Assembly: GCF_032452875.1 (NCBI RefSeq)
Contig: NC_083868.1
Location: 40,342,537 to 40,406,536 of the forward strand
Length of the DNA stretch: 64,000 bases
DNA from: Bos javanicus
Lineage: Eukaryota > Chordata > Mammalia > Artiodactyla > Bovidae
Direction of reading: 5' to 3'
Shown: positions 11,140 to 22,070 of the stretch, in pieces
Layout of the letters: every line of letters starts with the position of its first letter
Numbering within the stretch: the first letter of the stretch is position 1
The notes under the pieces: generated by a model
Database searches by the model: none
Told to the model about the DNA's origin: nothing
Seen by the model: the letters and a program-made list of their open reading frames with translations, nothing else
Position numbers and translations under genes: made by a program

Positions 11140-11728
11140 ATACACCCACACAGTATTACTGCATACTTTCAAAACATGGTTTTTCATTGTTCTAATTTTA
11201 GACATTCTGGTGATTGAGTATTCTATTCCCATCCAAATTACATTCATTTCATGATCAATGTTTTAGGCACAAATTTATGTATTTATTGTCAATTTGTTCT
11301 TTTGATAGTCTCCTTAAAACACTCTGCCTACTCCAGTGTCCCAAGGGTATATATATATATATATATTTAAATGGAATTATTTATTTAGCATGTAATAAAT
11401 TTGAAATTTTTATATTTATTACTATATAGATGTTTTAAATATATTTTAATATCTAATATAGTAAATATTAATAGCATAACTTGTAAAACAAAAGCTAGTT
11501 ATATTCCTCAATAATTTTAAGAGAGGAAAAGGGATTCTGAAATCAAAATTATGAGAATTATTGCTCACAATTTCTGTAAAAAGAGATCTTAAGTGTACTA
11601 TTTTATCTACATCTTTTATATTTGAGGCACACTTATCTCCATGTGACTTGAATAAAGTTCTCATTACTACAGGGTTCAGTATGGAATTCCTGTTGCATGA
11701 GTAAAGCAGTTCTGAATTATTCTCACCT
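11140..11728. other. AT-rich stretch with a (TA)n run, no gene seen
   Basis: Holds a (TA)n run at 11348-11367 and AT-rich single-copy sequence. No coding or RNA gene signal is seen. Confidence 0.45.
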
Positions 11729-11742
11729 AAAAGTATAGGAGA

Positions 11743-12059
11743 TCCAACCAGTCCATTCTGAAGGAGATCAGCCCTGGGATTTCTTTGGAAGGAATGATGC
11801 CAAAGCTGAAACTCCAGTACTTTGGCCACCTCATGCGAAGACTTGACTCATTGGAAAAGACTCTGATGCTGGGAGGGATTGGGGGCAGGAGGAAAGGGGG
11901 ACGACAGAGGATGAGATGGCTGGATGGCATCACTGACTCGATGGACGTGAGTCTGAGTGAACTCCGGGAGTTGGTGATGGACAGGGAGGCCTGGCGTGCT
12001 GCGATTCATGGGGTCACAAAGAGTTGGACACGACTGAGCGACTGAACTGAATTGAACTG
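11743..12059 (+). mobile_element. BovB 3' end, young 5'-truncated copy
   Basis: A clean 317-base copy of the BovB 3' end, from TCCAACCAGTCCATTCTGAA to GACTGAACTGAATTGAACTG. The flanks AAAAGTATAGGAGA (11729-11742) and AAAAGTGTAGGAGA (12060-12073) are a 14-base target duplication with one mismatch. The + frame encodes the C-terminal tail of ORF2 ([20 protein letters not shown]) without a stop until the normal end. It looks younger than most copies here. Confidence 0.94.
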
Positions 12060-12089
12060 AAAAGTGTAGGAGAGTACTGAATCTCCATA

Positions 12090-12215
12090 GTTTTGCCAGC
12101 ACTTGATATTTTGTCTTCATTTCAGTTGCTCTGATGAGTATGTAGCAGTGTCACACTGTGGTTTTAATTAACATTTCCCTGTTTAATTTTGCTAATAAAT
12201 ATAAGAACATTTTTA
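12090..12215 (-). mobile_element. Old L1 fragment
   Basis: The + strand matches the reverse complement of a mammalian L1 3' segment: TGATGAGTATGTAGCAGTGTC, then ACTGTGGTTTTAATTAACAT and TTTCCCTG. It is diverged and short. The BovB copy at 11743-12059 lies just to its left. Confidence 0.6.
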
Positions 12216-12222
12216 TATCTTT

Positions 12223-12300
12223 TGAATATATAATATATCTATATGTGGTATATGTAATATATATATGGTACATAATATATAAAAGATATATCTTTTACTG
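12223..12300. repeat. AT-rich low-complexity tract
   Basis: Irregular TATA-rich sequence made of ATATAT and GGTATAT words. Simple sequence only. Confidence 0.75.
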
Positions 12301-12324
12301 TTTTGGTATCCTTCATTAAAGGAG

Positions 12325-12511
12325 ATGTGTGATGGTTAATTTTATGTGTCAACTTGACTAGTCATGGGGTTACCAGATTAAATATTACATATGGGTGTTT
12401 CTGAGGGTTTTTTTTTTTTTCAATGAGATTAGCATTTGAATTTGTGGATTCAGTAGACTGCCCTCCACAATGTGGGTGTGCGTCACCCTATTCTTTGAGG
12501 GCCAGTATAGA
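12325..12511 (+). mobile_element. Old mammalian interspersed repeat, family unsettled
   Basis: The sequence GATGGTTAATTTTATGTGTC, then AACTTGACTAGTCATGGGGT and an AATGTGGGTGTGCGTCACCC block, is one I recognise as recurring in mammalian genomes. I cannot name the family with confidence. It is cut at its right end by the BovB starting near 12512. A poly-T run interrupts it at 12409-12420. Confidence 0.5.
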
Positions 12512-13555
12512 ACAGAGATGGGAATATCAAACCACCTTACCTGCCTCCTGAGAAATCTGTATGCAGATCAAGAAGCAGCAGTTAGAACTAGACATGGAAC
12601 AATGGACTAGTTCAAAATTGAGAAAAGAGTATATCAAGGCTATATATTTTCACCCTGCTTATGTAACTTATATGCAGAGTACATCATCCAAAATACGAGA
12701 CTGGATGAAGCACAAGCTGGAATCAAGATTGCCAGAAGAAATATCAACAACCTTAGATATGCAGATGACACCATAATAATGGCAGAAAGTGAAGAGGAGC
12801 TAAAGAGCTTCTTGGTGAAGGTAAAAGGAAGAGTGGAAAAGCTGGCTTAAAACATTTTGCTGGATGTTGAATCATCAAACTGAAATCATGGCATCTGATC
12901 CCATCACTTCATGGCTAATAGACGGGGGAAAAGTGAAAATAGTGACAGATTTCCTTTTCTTGTGCTCCAAAATCACTATAGACAGTGACTGCAGCCACAA
13001 AATTAAAGACACTTGCTTCTTGGAAGAAAAACTATGACAAACCTATACAGCGTATTAAAAAGCAGAGACATCACTTTGCTGACAAAATTCTGTATATTCT
13101 AAGCTATGGTTTTTCCAGTAGTCATGGATGTGAGAGTTGGACCATAAAGAGGGTTGAGTGCCAAAGAATTGCTGCTTTTGAACCGTGGTACTGGAGAAGA
13201 CTCTTGAGAGTCCCTTGGACTGCAAGGAGATCAAACTAGTCAATCCTAAAGGAAATCAGTCCTGAATATTCATTGGAAGGACTGATGCAGAAGCTGAAGC
13301 TCCAATACTTTGGCTACCCAAAGATGTGACTCATTAGAAAAGACCCGACTCATTAGAAAAGACCCTGATGCTGGGAAAGATTAAGGGCAAGAGGAGAAAG
13401 AGGCAGCAGGGGATGAGATGGTTGGATGGCATCACTGACTCAATGGACATGAGTTTGAGCTAACTCTGGCAGATAGTGAAGGACAGAGAAGCTTGACATG
13501 CTGCAGTCCATGGGGTCCCAAAGAGTTTTAAATGACATAGTGAGTGAACAAAAAC
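12512..13555 (+). mobile_element. BovB LINE, 5'-truncated, frameshifted
   Basis: Starts in the RT fingers (GATGGGAATATCAAACCACC) and runs to a degraded 3' end near GTGAGTGAACAAAAACAG. The YADD box is kept at about 12757 (TATGCAGATGACACC), but the frame shifts on both sides. An 18-base tandem duplication of GACTCATTAGAAAAGACC lies at about 13328-13364. Non-functional. Confidence 0.9.
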
Positions 13556-13830
13556 AGTATAACAGATGACAGATGATTTTGCCCCTTTTGCATGCCTCAT
13601 TTATGCCTACATCTCACATCATTTTCTCCTACCCTCAGACTGAGATTTACATCATTGTTTCTCAAAGTTGAAGAACTTTGAACTTCTTTGAAGACCTTGA
13701 TTTTCAACTGAATCATACCACTGACTTTCCTTGGTTTCTATTAGGCACATTGCCGACAATGGGCTTAGACTCCATAAACTGTGAACCATTTCTTCATATC
13801 TCCTTTTAAATGCATAAAATAATTTGAATT
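13556..13830. other. Short single-copy stretch
   Basis: No gene or named repeat seen. The last 23 bases (13808-13830) are the left copy of the target duplication of the L1 that follows. Confidence 0.5.
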
Positions 13831-14199
13831 TTTAAAAATTTATTTATGTATGTTAATTAGAGGCTAATTACTTTAAAATATTGAGGTGGTTTTTGCTGTA
13901 CATTGACATGAATCAGCCATGGGTGTACATGTGCCCCCCATGTTGAACCCCTCTCTCACCTCCCTCCCCATCCCATCCCTTAGTGCTGTCCTAGTGCACC
14001 AGCTTTGAGTACCCTGTTTCATGCATCGAACTTGGACTGGTGATCTATTTCACATATGGTAATATGCATGTTTCAATGCTATTCTTTTAAATCATCCCAT
14101 CCTGGCTTTCTCCCACAGAGTCCAAAAGTCTGTTCTTTATATCTGTGTCTCTTTTACTTCTTGCATATAGGGTCATCATTACCACCTTTCTAAATTTCT
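13831..14199 (-). mobile_element. Ruminant L1 3' end with 23-base target duplication
   Basis: A reverse-strand copy of the ruminant L1 3' UTR: ACATGAATCAGCCATGGGTG near 13908, the CCTCCCTCCCCATCCCATCC polypurine complement near 13960, and TGCATCGAACTTGGACTGGT near 14022. The flanks at 13808-13830 and 14200-14222 match over 23 bases with one mismatch, starting AAATGCATAAAAT. That is a long but plausible L1 target duplication. Confidence 0.92.
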
Positions 14200-14289
14200 A
14201 AATGCATAAAATCATTTGAATTCTATTGATACTCTTTCTCTGAATAATCCTGAATGGTTTGAGACAGGAATCCAGATTTTTTTTTTCTT

Positions 14290-14440
14290 ATGTGTATTCA
14301 ATTGACCTAGTATTATTTATTTTAAAAGACCATCCTTTCTCCACTATACATCAGTATTGCTTTCCTCACATATTTGGAGACTGTACATGTGTGGGCCTGT
14401 TTCTGAATGCTCACTTATATTTTATTATTTACTTGTGAAC
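14290..14440 (-). mobile_element. Old L1 ORF2 fragment
   Basis: The + strand resembles the complement of L1 ORF2: ATTTTAAAAGACCATCCTTT, CTCCACTATACATC, then GTGTGGGCCTGTTTCTGAAT. It is diverged and has no open frame. Confidence 0.6.
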
Positions 14441-15385
14441 CACCCTTTCAATCTCTATGTCCCTGTCTTTTGTCATCCAAAAAATGGCAGATAATAGTTG
14501 TACATATTTGATAAAGTTGTTAAGAGGTACTAATTAGTTAATGTATTTAATCTACAATTAAGATTTCCTGGAGTAACTGTTAAGTGTGTTAGTAAAATTT
14601 GATAATGAGAATGATCATCATCACTATCATTATCATCATCCTCATCTGTTTTCTCACAACCTATTTTCTGAACTCTTTAAGATAATTCTCATTATCTTCC
14701 ATCATAGAAGCAATTGCTTAATTGTATATTTAATCCACAACAAAATATAGTCTCACTTTTAATCGACTTTATAAAATTGCATTTTATTCCTGCCTGGGGA
14801 AACTTCATCTGCCACTTCTTTCTTTCTTTTGTTGGACTGAAACATCTATATGTACACCAAGTATTGTTTCCTTTTAAATTACCCATCATTGCATAAGCTC
14901 TTTTTAAACCATTTGTTAGTAAGAAGTCTATTGAAGGAGGAGTTGACACATTATTGCAAGCCAACTAAATTTTTTTCTCATAAAATAGGCCTTATCTAAG
15001 AGTAAAATTAGCTTTTACTCTTCTGAGTTAATGGACATGGGCAGCTAGATATTGTTTGCAACATGTATATTATTTTCTATTCTTCTGTCAAAAGATGGAA
15101 TACTTATACATATATGGATATATGTGTGATTCTTTATTTATAAATAGATCTTTGCTTCTATGAGTCAATCTGGGTCAGAGAAACTCCAGATGTCAACAGC
15201 TATATGTTCTCTATTCCAAACAAGAAATTTAATCTGTTGAGCATCTTCATCTCAAGAATCAACACTCATCCTAATGATTTTTTCTAAAACAAAATGAAAC
15301 AAAAACCATCATGCTACCTTTGAATTTCTTTCCATGATTTCTTACTTTAGCCTTCCCCTGCATACCTCCTACACTACCATCACTC
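14441..15385. other. Single-copy with a short ATC-rich tract
   Basis: An imperfect ATC-rich microsatellite lies at about 14611-14648. The overlapping frames at 14692-14964 on both strands have no recognisable domain. No RNA gene is seen. Confidence 0.45.
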
Positions 15386-15440
15386 TATTTTGATATATAT
15401 ATATATACACACATATATATATATATACACATATATATAT
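15386..15440. repeat. (TA)n/(CA)n microsatellite
   Basis: TATATA runs are interrupted twice by ACAC. A Bov-A unit begins directly after it, and ACATATATAAG follows the SINE, so the SINE appears to have inserted into the microsatellite. Confidence 0.85.
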
Positions 15441-15562
15441 AGTGAAGTTGTTCAGTCATGTCCAATTCTTTGTGACTCCATGAACTGTAGTCTGCCGGGC
15501 TTCTCCATCCATGGGGTTTTCCAGGCAAGAATACTGGAGTGGGTTGCCATTTCCTTCTCCAC
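15441..15562 (-). mobile_element. Bov-A monomer SINE
   Basis: A single Bov-A unit on the reverse strand, from TGAAGTTGTTCAGTCATGTC to GGGTTGCCATTTCCTTCTCC. ACATATATA-type sequence on both sides suggests insertion within the microsatellite. Confidence 0.88.
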
Positions 15563-16446
15563 ATATATAAGTATATACACATATATTTGTATTTTGTCTG
15601 AGTGTTTTACTTTGTACTAGTTAAATTATGTTATTTTATTATTTTTTGTGCTTGATTCCTAGGAAGAGAATGGGCATTTTAATTTTAGCACCCCATTTGC
15701 AAACCAGAAATAAAATTCACTTAACATGTTCAAACCAGAAAAAAATAAATCATTTAAAAATTTTGGTGAGATGATTGCATTTTAAAAGTTTACACTGTAA
15801 TAGGTGCTTTACTTTCCTATCAAGTATACTCTTATAAATATCTATTTTTATATCTGATTTCACCATTCTAAAAGGAGTCATAAAATATGGATGCATACTG
15901 TGTCACCTGGCAACACCTGTATGTTAAGAAGCATGGAAACACCTTGCCTGAAGCTAATTTGTTCATTTTATCTCATATATTTATGAAGTCAACTGGAAAT
16001 GCAAAAGTAGCAAATTATACCTTATATGATATTCCTGGAATTATGTACAGAGTAAGCACATCATAGATTTTGAGATCAAGCTATTCATTTTCTGGAGGAG
16101 ACTTTGCATAATTTTCCTAAATTTCAAGAACCTGATTCACAAAGCTTATCTGAAGAAATTGTTCTTCCCTAAGATCACCTACAACACCTCACAGATCCAG
16201 GACACTTCTATATTTTACTAGAATGAAGACTTTTGAAACTCATTCTTCTTGTGATAATGGAATTTCGGTCTGACTTACCCAGTTCTCTAATGGTTCACAG
16301 TGTTATAAATTTACAATGGTTGATTGGGTTCACTAGGTTTAGAAATAATGTAAAAGTAACTGGACCCCAAATGGATCCAAGTTCAATCATGGTCTCTGCG
16401 CCAAAATGTATAGGGTACTTCAGAGTCAGAGTAGTAAAACAAACTT
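15563..16446. other. Single-copy stretch, no gene seen
   Basis: No named repeat or RNA gene. A 72-codon + frame at 16233-16451 has no recognisable domain and I treat it as chance. Confidence 0.45.
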
Positions 16447-16900
16447 TTTAAAATAATTTTTTATGGAAGGATAATTGCTTTACACAATTTTGCTGTTTTC
16501 TTTCAAACCTCAACATGAATCAGCCATAGGTATACATATGTCCCCTCCCTTTTGAAACTCCCTCCCTTCTCCCCACCATCCCTATTATACAGAGTGAAAT
16601 GAGTCTGAAAGAGAAAGAGAAATACCGTATTCTAGCATATATATACAGAATGTAGAAAAATGGTACTGAAGAATTTATTTACAGGGCAACAGTGGAGAAA
16701 CAAACATAGAGAACAGACTTATGGACATGGGGAGAGGGGAGGAGAGGGTGACATGTATGGAAAGAGTAACATGGAAACTTAGGTTACCATATGTAAAATA
16801 GATAGTCAATGAGAATTTGCCGCATGGCTCAGGAAATTCAAACAAGGGCTCTGTATCAAGGAAATTCTTAAATATGGTCTATGTCTTATATGTACAAGCA
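16447..16900 (-). mobile_element. L1 3' end with inverted 5' part
   Basis: The left half (16447-16578) is a reverse-strand L1 tail with AACATGAATCAGCCATAGGT near 16513 and the CCTCCC-rich block. The right half (16580-16865 or so) reads the adjacent upstream L1 sequence on the + strand: ATTATACAGAGTGAAATGAG, GGAGAAACAAACATAGAGAAC and TGGCTCAGGAAATTC. One element broken into two opposed halves is the mark of a twin-primed insertion. The flanks are too decayed for a sure target duplication. Confidence 0.78.
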
Positions 16901-17818
16901 AATTAAATTATACTTAAGGCAGTTTAAACTGTTATAATAATCTCTTAACAACATGCAAAACTCTGATGGAAGGCAGGGGGAGATCAAAATGGCAGAGTAG
17001 AGGAATATGTGGAGCTCACCTCCTCTGACAAATACATCAGAAATATGTCCATGTGTGAAACAATTCTCACAAAATACCGACTGAAATCTTGCAGAAGTTG
17101 CAGGAACAACCACCACATAACAAGGTTAGATCAAGGAAAAAGGAGAAGAGGAGGAATCAGGACAGGGTCTGTACCCCTGGAAGAGAGTGGTGAAGGAGGT
17201 AAGGTCTCCCTCCCTGGGAACCTCATTCACCAGCTGGGAATTCCATCAGGACAGATAAGGAGCTTCAAAGCCTGGAGAGGAGAAGGTGGGTGCTGGCCTG
17301 CAGCCCTGAAATAAACAAATGGGACCTATTTAAACTTATAAGCATCTGCAAAGGAAATCATAAACAAAACAAAACAATCTATGAACTGGGAAAACATATT
17401 AGCAAATAATGCAACCAACAAGGGCTTAATTAAAAAAAAAAAAAAACAAACAAACTTCAAAGAAGATACACAGATGGCAAATAGGCACGTTCAAAGATGC
17501 TCAGCTTCTTGGTCAGAATGGCCATCATCAAAAAGCTTAAAAACAATAAATGTTGGAGAGGGTGTCAAGAAAAAGGAACCCTTCTGTACTGTTAGTGGGA
17601 ATATAAACTGGTGAAGCCACTGTGGAAAACAGTATTAAGTTTATTTAAAATAAAACTAAAAATCAAGTTACCACATGATTGAGAAATTCCACCCCTGGGA
17701 ATATATCTGGATAATACAAAAACTCAAATTCTATTCATAGCAGCACTATTTACAATAGTCAAGACATGGAAGCAACCTAAGTGGACATCAACAGATGACT
17801 GAATAAAGAAGTATATAG

Positions 17819-17926
17819 GACTTCCCTTATGGTTCAGTGGTTAAGACTCCACACTCCCAATGCAGGGGACATGGGTTTGACCCCTGATCAGGGAGCTAAG
17901 ATCTCACATACTATGGCCAAAAATCA
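17819..17926 (+). mobile_element. CHR-2-type tRNA SINE nested in L1
   Basis: The sequence GGACTTCCCTTATGGTTCAG, then TGGTTAAGACTCCACACTCC, AATGCAGGGGACATGGG and ATCAGGGAGCTAAGATC is the CHR-2-type SINE of whales, hippos and ruminants. It splits the L1 3' UTR between two AAAGAAG-containing copies, which are likely the target duplication. Confidence 0.85.
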
Positions 17927-17948
17927 AAGAAGATGTTGGCATATGTGT

Positions 17949-18000
17949 GTATATATATACACAATCCATATATATATGTGTGTGTGTGTATACATAGACA
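17949..18000. repeat. TA/TG compound microsatellite in L1
   Basis: TATATATA, ACACAATCC, TATATATATG and (TG)5 in series, at the place where the L1 consensus has a short TA-rich word. It is an expansion inside the old L1. Confidence 0.75.
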
Positions 18001-18480
18001 TTCAATGGAATATTACTCAGCCATAAAAGAGAATAAAATAATACCATTTGCAGCAAAATGGATGGACCTAGAAGTTATCATACTAAGTGAAATCTTACAG
18101 AGAAAGACAAGCATATGATATCATTTATATGTGGAATCTAAAAAATAGTACAAATGAACTTATTGACAAAACAGAAACAGACTCACAGACAGAAAACAAG
18201 CCTATAGTTACCAAAGGGGGAAGGGGTAAATTGGGAGTAGGGGATTAACAGAAATGCACTAGCATATGTAAAACAAACAACAAGGATTTATGGTACAGCA
18301 CAGATAACTGTATTCAATATCTTATACTAAAATATAAGGGGATAGAATCAAACAATAAATATTTATATGCATATATACATATATATATATATAAGCATAA
18401 ACGAATCACTTTGCTATAGCTGTCCAGCTGACACTAACACAATATTGCAAATCAACTATATTCAATTAAAAAAAAATCAA

Positions 18481-19168
18481 ACATGACTAAGTCTCTGGGA
18501 GATCTTCCATAGTGCAATGGTCACTCATTGGATCAAAGCAGCCCAAAGACCTATCACTTTCCATTTCTCTGTGCCAGGTTATTATAGAAAATAACCCAGA
18601 TGTAGTTGGATTGTAAGGCAAATAGTCAATTTTGTTTCCTTAAAAAGGAGGCCAAAAAATATTTGTTCTTGTTTATAAATTCAGGTGAAAGGAAAATGGT
18701 GTACATCTCTAAGGCTCAGATAAAATAGCTGTCCCTATAGTAAGGGAAGGTAGAGAAAAATCCACTCTATAAAACTAATAAGCTTTAGAATTCAAAAAGG
18801 ATAATGTGTAAAAAGCAATTAAAATGCAACATTATATATGTTGGTGTTTTATTACAAAGGACCCATTGTTTTTATTAACTGTATATTGCTAGGAAGAAAA
18901 TGCAAAGAATGCTAGACTAAGGGACAGATATAAACCTGTCTAGACTAAGGGACAGATATAAGCCTGTAATATCAAGTTAAAATTCATATCACATAAATCA
19001 TAACACATAAATCCAAAATAATTCTCAAAATTATTTCATACCAATTGGTAATTCTGTTTTACATAAAGCAATATATTTATATTTGCATTTAAATTGGGTT
19101 TAATTTAGGCTTTTAATGTACATTTAAATACATGAAACAATTTTTACTAAACCTTATTCTTGAAAGGG
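18481..19168. other. Single-copy stretch, no gene seen
   Basis: No gene is seen. It contains a short tandem duplication at 18912-18967, listed separately. Confidence 0.45.
18912..18967. repeat. 28-base tandem duplication
   Basis: Two adjacent 28-base units starting CTAGACTAAGGGACAG differ at one base: 18912-18939 and 18940-18967. It is not part of a named repeat. Confidence 0.9.
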
Positions 19169-19186
19169 AACTCATTTTTAATTTTA

Positions 19187-19524
19187 TTTATTTATTTTTG
19201 GCTGTTCTGGGTCTTCGTTGCTGTTCAGGCTTTTCTCTAGTTTTAGCGAGCAGTGGCTACTCTCTAGCTACACTGCTCAAGTTTCTCATTGTGGTGGCTT
19301 CTCTTGCTGCAGAGCACAGACTCTAGGGCATGCAGGCTTCGGGTGGTGTGGCAAGTAGACTTAACAGTTTTAGCTGCCAGGCTTGCAAGCACAGGCTCAC
19401 TAGATATGCCTCACAAGGGTTTGGTTGCTCCACAGCATGTGGGATCTTCCTGGATCAGGGATTAAACTTGTGTTTCCTGCATTGGCAGGCAGATTCTTTA
19501 ACATGGAGCCTCCAGGGAAGCCTC
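19187..19524 (-). mobile_element. CHR-1-type SINE
   Basis: On the + strand it opens with TTTATTTATTTTTGGCTGTTC, runs through CTCATTGTGGTGGCTTCTC and GAGCACAGACTCTAGGGC, and ends with the inverted tRNA head (AGATTCTTTAACATGG, CCTCCAGGGAAGCC). Similar flanks, AACTCATTTTTAATTTTA (19169-19186) and AATTCATTTTTATATTTA (19529-19546), fit an old target duplication. The two + frames across it are chance. Confidence 0.88.
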
Positions 19525-19546
19525 AGGAAATTCATTTTTATATTTA

Positions 19547-19912
19547 TTGCATAAAGATAAAACAATCAGAGCTAAATGCTTAGATATTTATGGAAAGAAT
19601 ATTTAAGTAGTTACTTTTTAAATGATATACATTTCAGTGTGTAGCATTATAATTAAACATTTGGATACACTACTACTTAAGTAATTACTTTAAAATTTTT
19701 GTGTCAAAAGATAGTAGTTATAATAGGAGCCAGTACATATTTATAGAATTTTCTAAAATATTGTTATTTGCTTAAATTGTGTCTATTTTAAATATCTCTT
19801 TTTAGCTGAGAGCTATTTTGTAGAAAATTCAAGGTAAAGGACAAAATTTAAGAGCTGAATATGTAATACATGAAAAATAGTCATGACAGTTTCTTAATTC
19901 AAAAGACATGTG
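19547..19912. other. AT-rich single-copy stretch, no gene seen
   Basis: No named repeat, RNA gene or protein-like frame is seen between the CHR SINE and the next Bov-tA. Confidence 0.45.
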
Positions 19913-20143
19913 CACCAGTGTGCTAAGTCACTTCAGTTGTGTCTGACCCTGTGACACTAGGGACCATAGCCCACTAAGCTCTTCTGTCCATGGGATTCTT
20001 CAGGCAAGAATACTGGAGTGGGTTGTCATGCCCTCCAGGGGATAGCAGATTCCCCTTCAGGGGATCTTCCAAACCCGGGGATCAAACCCGTGCCTCTTAC
20101 GTCTCCTGCATAGGCAAGCTGGTTCTTTACCACCTGGGAAGCC
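19913..20143 (-). mobile_element. Bov-tA SINE
   Basis: The reverse-strand body (CAGGCAAGAATACTGGAGTG near 20002) precedes the reversed tRNA head, which ends TTTACCACCTGGGAAGCCC. The B-box complement is GGATCAAACCCG near 20080. The middle contains a partly repeated AGGGGAT segment. Confidence 0.9.
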
Positions 20144-20332
20144 CAAAGGACTTAGTAGCAAGTAAAAATTTTAAAATGTGATTTATAATAAAACTCTCTG
20201 ATGATGAGTGACAAGTACAAGTCAGGAAAAAATACAAACAATTTTATAAAATTCTTCATTTTTAAAGTTTTTCCGATATATTTTAATTCCCTAATGTCAC
20301 AAAAAATAATGCTCAAGGGATCATTCAGCATT

Positions 20333-20673
20333 AGTCTACGATGCTTTCAAACTGTGGTGCTGGAGAAGACTCTTGAGAGTCCCTTGGACTGCAAGGAAAT
20401 CTAACCAGTCAATCCTAAAGGAAATCAACCCTGAATATTCATTGGAAGGACTAATGCCCCAATATTTTGGTCACATGATGTAAAGATCTGACTCCTTGGA
20501 AAAGACCCTGATGCTGGGAAAAATTGAAGGCAGGAGGAGAAGAGGGTGACAGACAATGAGATGGTTGGATGGTATCACTGACTCAATGGACATGAATCTG
20601 AGCAAACACCAGGGATATGGTAAATGACAGGGAAGCCTGGAGTGCTGCAGTTCATGGGGTCACAATGAGTCAG
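20333..20673 (+). mobile_element. BovB 3' fragment, upstream member of a tandem pair
   Basis: Begins at CTACGATGCTTTCAAACTGT and ends GGGGTCACAATGAGTCAG, short of the usual ACTGAAC terminus. A second BovB starts within about ten bases in the same direction. The C-terminal ORF2 frame has stops. Confidence 0.88.
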
Positions 20674-20679
20674 AAAAAT

Positions 20680-21805
20680 CAGAATTCCAGGAAAACATCT
20701 ACTTCTGCTACATTGATTATGCTAAAACCTTTGGCTGTGTGGATCACAACAAACTGCAGAAAATTCTTAAAGAGATGGGAATACCAGACCACCTAACTTG
20801 CCTCTTATGAAAACTGCATGTAGGTCAAGAAGCAACAGTTAGAACTGGACGTGGAAGAATGGACTGGTTGTTCATTGGGAAAGGAGTACATCAAGGCTGT
20901 ACATTATCACCCTGCTTATGTAACTTCTATGCAGAACACATCATGAGAAATGCTGGGCTGGAAGAAGCACAAGCTGGAATCAAGATTGCTAGGAGAAATA
21001 TCAACAACCTCAGATATGCATATGATACCACTTTAATTGCACAAAAGTAAAGAGGAACTAAAAAGCCTCTTGATGAAGGTGAAATATTAGAGTGAAAACT
21101 GTCTTAAAACTCAACATTCAAAAACTAAGATCATGACAACAGGTCCCATCACTTCCTGGCAAATAGATGGGAAAATATGGACACAGTGACAGACTTTATG
21201 TTCTTGTGCTTCAAAATTACTGCAAATAGTGACTGCAGCCATAAAATTAAAAGATGATTGCTCCTTGGAAGAAAATCTATGACAAAGCTAGACAGTGTTT
21301 TAAAAAGCAGAATCATTAATTTGCCAACAAAAGTCCATCTAATCAAAGCTATGGTTTTTCCAGTAGTCATGTATAGATGTGAGATTTGGACTGTAAAAAA
21401 AGCTGAGTGCTGAAGAACTGATGCTTTTGAACTGTGGTGTTGGAGAAGACTCTTGAGAGCCCCTAGGCCTGCAAGGAGATCCAACCAGTCAATCCTAAAG
21501 GAAATCAACCCTGAATATTCATTGGAAAGACTGATGCTAAAACTGAAGCTCCAATTATTTGGCTACATGATGTGAAGATCCAACTTATTAGAAAAGACCC
21601 TGATTCTGGGAAAGATTGAAGGCAGGAGAAGAAGGGGACGACAGGATGAGATGGTTGGATGGCATCACCGACTTATGGACATGAGTTAGAGCAAGCTCTG
21701 GGAGATGGTGAAGGACAAGAGAAGCCTGGGGTGCTGTAGTCCATGGGGTTGCAAACAGTCAGACTTGACTGAGTGAATGAACAACAACAAAGAGCTGGAC
21801 ACAAT
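20680..21805 (+). mobile_element. BovB LINE, 5'-truncated, downstream member of a tandem pair
   Basis: Starts in the RT domain at TTCCAGGAAAACATCTACTT, with the IDYAKAFD motif degraded to IDYAKTFG. It passes an active-site word decayed to YAYD (near 21015) and ends near ACTTGACTGAGTGAATGAAC with an ACAACAACAAAG tail. Frameshifts near 20810 and 21048 break the ORF. Confidence 0.9.
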
Positions 21806-21899
21806 TTAGCAAAAATAACAAGAATGGTACTAAATCATTTTTGATGATTTGATTTTTCTCATTGGTATAAAATCTGCTTCAGTAAGTATCGCTGGAACT

Positions 21900-22070
21900 A
21901 CAGTCTTATTAACGACTGCTTTATTTCTTTGACAGATTCCTAGATGGAAAATTTATAGGTCAAAGTGTTTTCCTGTTTTAAAATGTAATGGCAACCACCA
22001 AACTCCATGTCATAAAGATGATCAGTTCATTTTTCTAGTAGCAGTTTTGAGATACACTCATTAAAGTGAT
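21900..22070 (-). mobile_element. Possible old L1 fragment
   Basis: TTTGACAGATTCCTAGATGG followed by AAAATTTATAGGTCAAAGTG resembles the complement of an old L1 segment (GGAATTGCTGGGTCAAAGG). The match is short and diverged. Confidence 0.45.

Larger units (their letters stand above)
16976..18480 (+). mobile_element. L1 with kept 5' UTR and large internal deletion
   Basis: The left end reads as a Laurasiatherian L1 5' UTR: GGGGGAGATCAAAATGGCAG, then GAGCTCACCTCCTCTGACAA and CAATTCTCACAAAATACCG. Near 17310 it jumps to the end of ORF2 (AATGGGACCTATTTAAAC), then the ORF2 tail (TGTTAGTGGGAATATAAACT) and a full 3' UTR with ACACAATATTGCAAATCAAC and a poly-A end near 18475. ORF1 and most of ORF2 are missing. 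A CHR-type SINE (17819-17926) and TA/TG repeats (17949-18000) interrupt the 3' part. Confidence 0.82.
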
